Shown here: positions 58,660 to 64,000 of the stretch, one piece after another
How the letters are laid out: the number at the start of each line of letters is the position of its first letter
Numbering within the stretch: the first letter of the stretch is position 1
Source: Pseudomonas inefficax
Lineage (GTDB): Bacteria > Pseudomonadota > Gammaproteobacteria > Pseudomonadales > Pseudomonadaceae
Assembly: GCF_900277125.1 (NCBI RefSeq)
Contig: NZ_OPYN01000184.1
Location: 20,303-84,302 of the forward strand
Direction: 5' to 3'
Length of the DNA: 64,000 nt
Translations under genes and position numbers: made by a program
Notes under the pieces: model-generated
The model's input: the letters and a program-made list of their open reading frames with translations, nothing else
The model's database searches: none
What the model was told of the DNA's origin: nothing

Positions 58660-58686
58660 GTGTCATTTACTGAAAAGCTGTTCCCA
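58660..58686. other. attR-type junction
   Basis: The inverted arm GTGTCATTTAC (58660-58670), then TGAAAAGCTGT, then the core TCCCA (58682-58686), after which host FKBP sequence GCCCTTGATTACC resumes. Confidence 0.85.
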
Positions 58687-58866
58687 GCCCTTGATTACCC
58701 GGCCGGTGCCAATCACGCACTGGAACGGTTTGCCACGTGACCAGGAGGAGTCGAACTCGCTGCCGTCGGCCAGCCAGCCGGTGTACTGGGTGGTGATCAG
58801 GGCACCTTTGACGGCGGCTTTGCCATCCCCCTCCACAAGGTCGATGATCTGCAGTTCCTGGCTCAC
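58663..58866 (-). pseudogene. FKBP-type peptidyl-prolyl isomerase, N-terminal fragment
   Basis: The N-terminal half of a small FKBP (about 113 residues when intact): SQELQIIDLVEGDGKAAVKGALITTQYTGWLADGSEFDSSW...GRVIKGWEQ, followed by LFSK and a stop supplied by the element. Starts at GTG 58866, 7 bases after GGAGG. The C-terminal half, with most of the active-site loop, is at 51955-52113. The protein would lack its last strands and should not fold as an isomerase. Confidence 0.92.
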
Positions 58867-58940
58867 GGGGCATCCTCCAACACTGGAAACAAAGCCGCCC
58901 TTTTCTCAGGTATGCAACGGTTTGGCAAGCCCGCTCTTGA

Positions 58941-59348
58941 TCAGCCGAGCTGCTCGAAGGCTTCCTGGCCGGTCAGTTCCTTGGTCTGGTTGGCGAAGCA
59001 ATACCAGGCGGGTTTCTCTTCGACGAAGATCTGCAGGTCGAAATCCCACGCCTGGTCGCCGTCGAGCAGCCCGACCGGTACGGCGTGAAAGTCATTGGCC
59101 TTGAGCCGGTAGTACAGGTGGGTTCCGCACTGGCCGCAAAAACCGCGCTGGGCCCAATCGGAAGACTCATAGACGCTGGGCGCGCGCCCTTCGATAACTG
59201 GCGGCTGGCTGCAGTGCACCACCAGCAAAGGGCCGCCGGTCCACTTGCGGCACATGCTGCAGTGGCAGGCGCTGATATGGGTGTTGTCGACGGTGACCTT
59301 GAGCCGTGTGGCGCCGCACAGGCAGGTGCCGTGTTTTTCCAGGGGCAT
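58941..59348 (-). CDS. GFA family protein (glutathione-dependent formaldehyde-activating fold)
   Basis: A 135-residue zinc protein of the GFA/CENP-V family. Zinc-binding cysteines occur as GTCLCGATRL, SACHCSMCRKWTG and RGFCGQCGTHLYYRL, matching the family in spacing. The name derives from a formaldehyde-related founder; the substrate here is unknown. The ATG at 59348 follows AAGGAGCC. It is the first intact host gene beyond the element. Confidence 0.9.
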   Translation of the reverse strand: MPLEKHGTCLCGATRLKVTVDNTHISACHCSMCRKWTGGPLLVVHCSQPPVIEGRAPSVYESSDWAQRGFCGQCGTHLYYRLKANDFHAVPVGLLDGDQAWDFDLQIFVEEKPAWYCFANQTKELTGQEAFEQLG

Positions 59349-59390
59349 GGCTGGCTCCTTGAGCGGAAGATGGGCCAGCCAGTATAGACG

Positions 59391-59498
59391 CCTGTACCGG
59401 CCTCATCGCCGGCAAGCCGGCTCCCACACCGACCGCGCCGCTCTCAGGCCAGTGCAGTACCTGTGGGAGCTGGCTTGCGGCGATGAGGCCGGCACAGG
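59391..59498. repeat. REP pair, GCCGGCAAGCCGGC variant
   Basis: CCGGCCTCATCGCCGGCAAG and CTGGCTTGCGGCGATGAGGC; the second unit has lost a base from its palindrome. Confidence 0.82.
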
Positions 59499-59520
59499 TA
59501 GCACAAGGCAGTTACCCAGG

Positions 59521-60309
59521 TCAGATGTACACAGTACCGCGCATGTACAGTGCCGCCCGCCCGCTGATGATCACCCGGCCGTTACCCGGCACTTCGCACT
59601 GCAGCTGCCCTTTGCGCCCCCCGCCCTGCTCGCAGCTCAGCACGTTCTTGCCCAGACGCTCAGCCCATATTGGCGCCAGCGAGGTGTGCGCCGAGCCCGT
59701 CACCGGGTCTTCGTTCACGCCGACCCGCGGGCCGAACCAGCGGGTGACGAAATCAAAGCCACGGCCTGCCGCGGTAACAGCGATACCGCGCACATCGAAA
59801 GCCGACAGCGCAACGAAATCCGGCTTCAGGGTGTCAAGCGACAGAGCGTCATCGATCACCACCACATAGTCGTCACTGCGGTACAGCGCCTGTGCCTGGC
59901 CAAGGCCCAGCGCCTGCAACAGGCCCGGCAGAATGTCCACGGCGACCGGCTGCTTGGCCGGGAAGTCCATGGCCAGCGAACCGTCGGCGTTGCGGCTGAC
60001 CCGCAGCTCACCACTGCGGGTGTTGAAACGCAGCACTTGTGCTTGCTCGCCCAGCTGTTCGAACAACACATAGGCCGAGGCCAGGGTGGCATGGCCGCAC
60101 AGGTCGACTTCCACGGTCGGGGTGAACCAGCGCAGGTCGAAGGTTTCGCCGTTGCGCACGAAGTAGGCAGTTTCCGACAGGTTGTTCTCTTCGGCGATGC
60201 GCTGCAGCACGTCGTCCGGCAGCCAGCTTTGCAGCGGGATCACTGCCGCCGGGTTGCCCCCGAACGGTTCGGCGGAAAACGCATCGACCTGGAAGATTTC
60301 AAGTTGCAT
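59521..60309 (-). CDS. PhzF family isomerase-like protein
   Basis: A 262-residue protein of the PhzF/diaminopimelate-epimerase fold. Key features: MQLEIFQVDAFSAEPFGGNPAAVIPL, the active-site Glu in ENNLSETAYFV, VDLCGHATLASAYVLFEQ, and the second-domain signature VNEDPVTGSAHTSLAP. The metabolic role of non-phenazine PhzF proteins is unknown. AAGGAG lies 7 bases before the ATG at 60309. It follows the 2-hydroxyacid dehydrogenase gene by 50 bases, probably in one operon. Confidence 0.92.
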   Translation of the reverse strand: MQLEIFQVDAFSAEPFGGNPAAVIPLQSWLPDDVLQRIAEENNLSETAYFVRNGETFDLRWFTPTVEVDLCGHATLASAYVLFEQLGEQAQVLRFNTRSGELRVSRNADGSLAMDFPAKQPVAVDILPGLLQALGLGQAQALYRSDDYVVVIDDALSLDTLKPDFVALSAFDVRGIAVTAAGRGFDFVTRWFGPRVGVNEDPVTGSAHTSLAPIWAERLGKNVLSCEQGGGRKGQLQCEVPGNGRVIISGRAALYMRGTVYI

Positions 60310-60359
60310 GCACACACTCCTTGTTGCCCGATCGCTGCCAGGCAGATGTATGAAAAGGG

Positions 60360-61298
60360 TTACTGGCTTACCGGGGTCAACACGGCTTCGCCGGCAAAGA
60401 ACGCCTGCAGGTTGCGCAGCACCAAGGTCACCGTGTCGCGCGCTGCCTCCGGCGACTGGCCGGCCACGTGGGGGGTGAGCACGGTGTTGCCAAGGGCCTT
60501 GAGGGCATCGGGTACCGCCGGCTCGTCGTCGAACACATCCAGTGCTGCACCAGCCAGCTGGCCATGCTGCAGCGCGGCTACCAGGGCCTTGGTGTCGACC
60601 ACGCTGGCGCGGGCGATATTCACCAGATAGCCCTCGGGGCCCAAGGCCTCGAGCACCTGTGCATCGACCAGGTGGTGAGTGTTGGCACCGCCGGGGGTGG
60701 CCACCACCAGGATGTCGACAGCATCGGCCAGGTGCTGCGGGCTGTCGTACCAGGTGTAGGGCACATCCTGTCGCGGTGTGCGGTTGTGGTAGCTGACGGG
60801 CATGGCAAAGCCCAGGTTGGCACGCCTGGCGATAGCCAGGCCTACCGCACCAAGGCCGAGAATGCCGAGGCGCTTGCCACTCACCGAAGGGCTGATCACC
60901 CGGTTCCATTCTCCACGGCGGGTACTGGCATCGGCGCGGGGAATATCGCGCAACAACGCCAGCAGCAGGGCAAGGCTGTGGTCGGCGACCGCCTCGGCAT
61001 TGGCCCCGGCGCCGTTGGTGACGGTGATGCCGCGCGCAGCGGCGGCGGCCAGGTCGACCTGCTCGTAGCCGGCACCGATCACGCAGATGATCTGCAGCTT
61101 GGGCAGAGCGTCGATTTCACTGGCAGTCAGGCCCAGCGGGCCGCGGGTGAGCACGGCATCGATTTCATCGGCATGGCGGCGGATGGCCTCCTCCCGCAGT
61201 TGCGGCGAAGGGGCACGGATCAGACGGTAGCCAGCCTGCTCCAGCATGGGCAGGTAATCATCGACGGTTTCCACCAGTACCAGGACTGTCTTGTGCAT
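60360..61298 (-). CDS. D-isomer-specific 2-hydroxyacid dehydrogenase
   Basis: A 312-residue NAD(P)H-dependent dehydrogenase. The nucleotide-binding motif GKRLGILGLGAVGLAIARRA is followed by the catalytic Arg (VNIARASVVD), Glu (DVFDDEPAVP) and His (TPHVAG) of the D-2-hydroxyacid family. Substrate could be glyoxylate or hydroxypyruvate (GhrB-like) but cannot be fixed by sequence. It is the upstream gene of the pair with the phzF-like gene. Confidence 0.9.
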   Translation of the reverse strand: MHKTVLVLVETVDDYLPMLEQAGYRLIRAPSPQLREEAIRRHADEIDAVLTRGPLGLTASEIDALPKLQIICVIGAGYEQVDLAAAAARGITVTNGAGANAEAVADHSLALLLALLRDIPRADASTRRGEWNRVISPSVSGKRLGILGLGAVGLAIARRANLGFAMPVSYHNRTPRQDVPYTWYDSPQHLADAVDILVVATPGGANTHHLVDAQVLEALGPEGYLVNIARASVVDTKALVAALQHGQLAGAALDVFDDEPAVPDALKALGNTVLTPHVAGQSPEAARDTVTLVLRNLQAFFAGEAVLTPVSQ

Positions 61299-61392
61299 GC
61301 CACCTCCGGGTCAGTTCGAGGCGACATTATGCGGAGTCACCGGCCAGTACAGTCAACCGAAATAAAGAGGTGAAACTGCACTGTTCTGCTTA

Positions 61393-61554
61393 GCTCTTGA
61401 TCTTGCTCTTGCTCTTGCTCTTGCTCTTGCTCTTGCTCTTGCTCTTGCTCTTGCTCTTGCTCTTGCTCTTGATCTTGATCTTGCTCTTGCTCTTGCTCTT
61501 GCTCTTGATCTTGATCTTGATCTTGCTCTTGATCTTGATCTTGATCTTGATCTT
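61393..61554. repeat. hexanucleotide array, 27 units of CTTGCT/CTTGAT
   Basis: Twenty-seven 6-bp units, a mix of GCTCTT and GATCTT, run from 61393 to 61554. On the minus strand the frame encodes alternating Lys-Ser/Lys-Ile, an artefactual peptide. The array abuts the left arm of a long inverted repeat. Confidence 0.93.
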
Positions 61555-61555
61555 C

Positions 61556-61787
61556 GCGACTTCAGGAGGCTGAGCAGAGGTTTTGCGGAGGGAGGTGACG
61601 GGCATGGATGCCCGTCAAGCGCTGAGGCCCCATGGATGGGGCCTGCAGCGCGTACTCCCGGGAGCAAGACCGGCGCGAGGGAACCCTGTAGCGTAGCGGA
61701 GGGGCCGGATGATGGGAGCGCAGCGTTTTTTGGTTACTTTTTGCCGCGTTTGGCAAAAAGTGACTCGCCGTAAGGGCGAAAAGGTGA
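61556..61787. repeat. left arm of long inverted repeat
   Basis: About 232 bp, GCGACTTCAGGAGGC ... GGGCGAAAAGGTGA, paired by eye with 61923-62153 at most positions. Contains nested palindromes such as GACGGGCATGGATGCCCGTC, GGCCCCATGGATGGGGCC and CTTTTTGCCGCGTTTGGCAAAAAG. The 135-base centre (61788-61922) holds three tandem CGCTCTT units. No gene is supported here; the short frames inside are repeat-derived. Confidence 0.9.
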
Positions 61788-61922
61788 GTCAGCGTCGCCA
61801 TCGTAAATGGACTATGCGCGATATCAAAACCAGTACTTTTCCGCTCTTCGCTCTTCGCTCTTCGCTTTCAAGCGTGAGCATCAACAACAAGGTCAACATT
61901 CATTTTCGAAGGTGGCACTTAA

Positions 61923-62153
61923 TCACCTTTCCGCCCTTACGGCGGGTCACTTTTTGTCAAACGCGACAAAAAGTAACCAAAAAACGCTGGCTCCTATCAT
62001 CCGGCCCCTACGCTTCGCTCCGGGGTCCCCTCGCTACGGGCCTGCTCCCGGGAGTACGCGCTGCAGGCCCCATCCATGGGGCCTCAGCGCTTGACGGGCA
62101 TCCATGCCCGTCACCTCCCTCCGCAGTCCCTTCGCTCGGCCTCCTGAAGTCGC
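61923..62153. repeat. right arm of long inverted repeat
   Basis: Inverse of the left arm with scattered substitutions (TCACCTTTCCGCCCTTACGG ... CCTCCTGAAGTCGC). The transcript of the whole could fold into a hairpin of more than 200 bp. Confidence 0.9.
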
Positions 62154-62187
62154 AATCTGCGGCGCCTGAACTATCGTGCGCTTAAAA

Positions 62188-62253
<66 letters not shown>

Positions 62254-62259
62254 CTGCAA

Positions 62260-62679
62260 TTATTGGGCGAACGCTCGCCCCAGACCACCCGGCACACCGC
62301 TGCTGTCAGTTTCCTGCCACGGCCCGTCCGGGCTCAGCGACCAGCTCCAGCCGTTGTCGAAGCGGTAGTAGGTCCGCTGGCGGTAGAAGGTATTGGGCTT
62401 CTTCTCCAGCACATACACACCCAGCTTCGGGTCCCAATGGCTCGCCCCGCCAGGTGGCGGCGCGAAGCTGGCCGAGGTGCGTGGCATCGGCTTTGGCGTG
62501 GCCGCAGGCTTGCTCGGCGCGGGGGCCGGCTGCCTGTCCGGCAAGGGCTTCACCGCCGGCCCCGGCTGTGGCGGCAGGCGCTCGATCGGTGGTTCGGGCT
62601 GCTCGTACGGCTCACGCACCGTACACGCAGACAAACCCAGGACGAGGGTGATCAGGGTCAGGCGGACGATGCTGTGCAT
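62260..62679 (-). CDS. proline-rich lipoprotein of unknown function
   Basis: A 139-residue protein with a lipobox (LITLVLGLSAC, Cys 19), a Pro/Ala-rich linker (residues ~25-70) and a C-terminal part with aromatic residues (WDPKLGVYVLEKKPNTFYRQRTYYRFDNGWSWSLSPDGPW) that resembles a small beta domain seen in Pseudomonas lipoproteins. It lies 12 bases after ccmI. The real C-terminus is next to the GCAACG array, which ends 6 bases past the stop. Confidence 0.8.
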   Translation of the reverse strand: MHSIVRLTLITLVLGLSACTVREPYEQPEPPIERLPPQPGPAVKPLPDRQPAPAPSKPAATPKPMPRTSASFAPPPGGASHWDPKLGVYVLEKKPNTFYRQRTYYRFDNGWSWSLSPDGPWQETDSSGVPGGLGRAFAQ

Positions 62680-62691
62680 GGCATTGCTCTC

Positions 62692-63879
62692 TTACGGGTC
62701 GGGGCTGTCGATGGTCAGGTGCTGGATGGCCTGGGTGGCGCTGGGCAGTGGCGTGCCCTGGCCAATCCACTCGCCATGGGTTGGCTGGCCAGCGCGTGAT
62801 ACACGTGCAACGAGTTGGACTTCGGCAAAGTCCGACAGTTTCATCTGCGGCATCATGGCGTCGGCGTCGGACAATTCCACCTCGATCGGCAATTGCGCCA
62901 CGGTCACCCGCTTGGCCGCCAGCGGCATGGGTGGGCCATTACTGGCGCGGGCGAAGATGAACACCGTGTCATCCGGCTTGACCTTGTCCTTCAACGCCGC
63001 CGCCAGTTCCACCCGCACCTTCAAGCGAGCCGCCACGGGCGCCGCCTGCCCCGGCGATCCACCCAGGCGCTCGGCGGCGCGATCGATACCGCCCTGCAGC
63101 GCCGCTCGCGAGGCATCACCTTCCGGCAACTGCGCCAGCAGGCGCTTCCAGTAATCGATGGCTTCCTGGTAACGCTCGCCCTCGAAGGCAGCGATACCAC
63201 GCAGGCCCAGGCTGGTCACTTCGTTGGGGTCGGCTTTCAGCGCCTCGTCAGTCAGCGCCTGCAGTTGCGGGCTCCATTTCTTGTCGGCCGCGAAGTACAA
63301 CGCCTGTGCCCACTGCCCGAGCAATTCGGGCTGGCGACCGGCCAGGTTCACGGCGCGCTCGAAGGTACGCGCGGCATCGGCGGGGCGCTGCTCGGCCATG
63401 TAGGCTCGGCCCAGGAAGTACAACGCCTCGGCCGAATCCGGCTGGGCCTGCACCACCCGCTCCAGGCGGGCAGTCATTTCTTCCATCGACTTGGGCGCCT
63501 CGGCAAACTCCTGGGTCAGCTCCACCTTGTCGGCCGCACCGAAATGCAGGTACAGACCCAATGCCAGCAGCGGCACCAGCAGCGCCGCCAGCAACGGCAG
63601 GGCCTTGCCCAGGTGCCCCTGGCGCGGGGCTTCGGCACCCTCGGTATCCGCCAGCAGCTCACGGGCGGCCTCGTCACGGCCCTTGGCCATCTGCGCCTCG
63701 TCGAGCACGCCGGCGGCCTGCTGGGCAGCCAGTTCGGCGACGCGTTCCTGGTAAAGGGCCACGTTAAGGGCAGTTCGGTCTTCTTCCTGCTGGCGGCCAC
63801 GGCCACGCAGGATCGGGATCAGCAGGAAGCTGAGGGCAGCGAGCAGCAGCAGGCCCGCGCTAAGCCAGAATTCAATCAT
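62692..63879 (-). CDS. ccmI: c-type cytochrome biogenesis protein CcmI
   Basis: A 395-residue assembly factor that chaperones apocytochrome c to the haem ligation complex. Two N-terminal membrane helices (EFWLSAGLLLLAALSFLLIPIL and GKALPLLAALLVPLLALGLYLHFG) flank a cytoplasmic loop. A periplasmic TPR domain follows (SAEALYFLGRAYMAEQRPADAARTFERAVNL ... VTSLGLRGIAAFEGERYQEAIDYWKRLL). The ATG at 63879 overlaps the ccmH stop by 8 bases, so they are coupled. Confidence 0.95.
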   Translation of the reverse strand: MIEFWLSAGLLLLAALSFLLIPILRGRGRQQEEDRTALNVALYQERVAELAAQQAAGVLDEAQMAKGRDEAARELLADTEGAEAPRQGHLGKALPLLAALLVPLLALGLYLHFGAADKVELTQEFAEAPKSMEEMTARLERVVQAQPDSAEALYFLGRAYMAEQRPADAARTFERAVNLAGRQPELLGQWAQALYFAADKKWSPQLQALTDEALKADPNEVTSLGLRGIAAFEGERYQEAIDYWKRLLAQLPEGDASRAALQGGIDRAAERLGGSPGQAAPVAARLKVRVELAAALKDKVKPDDTVFIFARASNGPPMPLAAKRVTVAQLPIEVELSDADAMMPQMKLSDFAEVQLVARVSRAGQPTHGEWIGQGTPLPSATQAIQHLTIDSPDP

Positions 63880-64000
63880 GGGTCTGTTCTTTTTCCAGCA
63901 ATTTGGCGAGACGCTCGCGTTCTTCGGCAGACAACTCGTTGGCGCCCTGCACGGCCGCACCGCGACGCCGGCGCACGATCAGCGCCAGCACCACGAAACC
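63872..64000 (-). CDS. ccmH: cytochrome c biogenesis protein CcmH, 3' part
   Basis: Only the last 42 residues are in the window: the end of the C-terminal membrane helix (GFVVLALIVRRRRGAA) and the conserved cytoplasmic tail LSAEERERLAKLLEKEQ. Overlap with ccmI and the order ccmH-ccmI fit a ccm operon read leftward. CcmH reduces or handles the CXXCH thiols; that part is outside the window. Confidence 0.9.
   Translation of the reverse strand, partial: GFVVLALIVRRRRGAAVQGANELSAEERERLAKLLEKEQTHD

Larger units (their letters stand above)
52109..58686. mobile_element. serine-integrase element inserted in an FKBP gene, ~6.6 kb
   Basis: The FKBP gene is interrupted between its codons for GW and DQ. 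Both junctions share TCCCA (52109-52113 and 58682-58686). The large serine recombinase gene begins 65 bases from the right junction, as usual for such elements. The interior is AT-richer than its flanks, has no REPs, and carries two serine recombinases plus small unknown genes, nearly all on the minus strand. No resistance, toxin, or phage structural gene is recognised. Confidence 0.93.

Noticed and set aside
58663..58866. An intact short FKBP gene
   Set aside because: It ends after only about 63 host codons in the middle of the conserved fold, and the remaining half is at 51955-52113.
61390..61605. A small protein of alternating Lys-Ile and Lys-Ser dipeptides
   Set aside because: It is a translation of the hexanucleotide array, with no ribosome site and no coding signature outside the repeat.
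61709..62185. 158-codon plus-strand frame across the long inverted repeat
   Set aside because: It follows the repeat arms and centre and lacks a ribosome site; the same arms read in inverse give equally meaningless frames.

Overview
The window reads as a chromosomal segment of a Pseudomonas of the P. putida group. The evidence is the high-GC coding style, the roughly 35-bp REP palindromes that fill most intergenic gaps, and a gene order (recR, ybaB, dnaX, ligA, zipA, smc, xdhABC, guaD, purine/glyoxylate genes) that I recognise from that group. Identification is by recognition of sequence and order, not by a database search.

Layout. 1-15.3 kb is core housekeeping: the end of apt, recR-ybaB-dnaX, a periplasmic binding protein, a DUF2938 membrane protein with a divergent MerR regulator, two small lipoproteins, the 4.5S SRP RNA, ligA, zipA, smc and a GntR regulator. 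15.5-43.3 kb is a large purine-to-central-metabolism island. It holds xanthine dehydrogenase (xdhABC), guanine deaminase, purine permeases, cytochrome-linked urate oxidase (puuD), uraH, uraD, allantoinase (puuE), ureidoglycolate lyase (allA) and two Tsx-type outer membrane channels. It continues with the glyoxylate-to-glycerate route (gcl, hyi, glxR, ttuD), pyruvate kinase and a urea transporter. No allantoicase or allantoate amidohydrolase is present in the window. 43.4-51.7 kb is mixed: a K+ channel, sbp, a methyltransferase, an EamA exporter with an Lrp regulator, and an NCS1 permease with a hydantoin-racemase-family protein.

A ten-base operator, TTGT-NN-ACAA, recurs at promoters of the purine permease, its GntR regulator, uraH, puuE, glcG/gcl and the distant NCS1 permease. 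This suggests one regulon, probably under the FCD-type GntR protein at 22.6-23.4 kb.

52.11-58.69 kb is an integrated mobile element of about 6.6 kb, visibly AT-richer and free of REPs. It splits a host FKBP-type peptidyl-prolyl isomerase gene. It encodes a large serine recombinase next to one end, a small Hin/resolvase-type recombinase with a res-like repeat array, a zinc-finger/RHH-like small protein with a palindromic operator, and several small unknown proteins. Joining the two element ends gives a near-palindromic attP with 11-bp arms and a shared TCCCA core.

58.9-64 kb returns to host genes: a GFA protein, phzF-like, 2-hydroxyacid dehydrogenase, lipoprotein, ccmI and the end of ccmH. 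They are interrupted by a 0.86-kb repeat structure made of two ~232-bp inverted arms flanked by hexanucleotide arrays.
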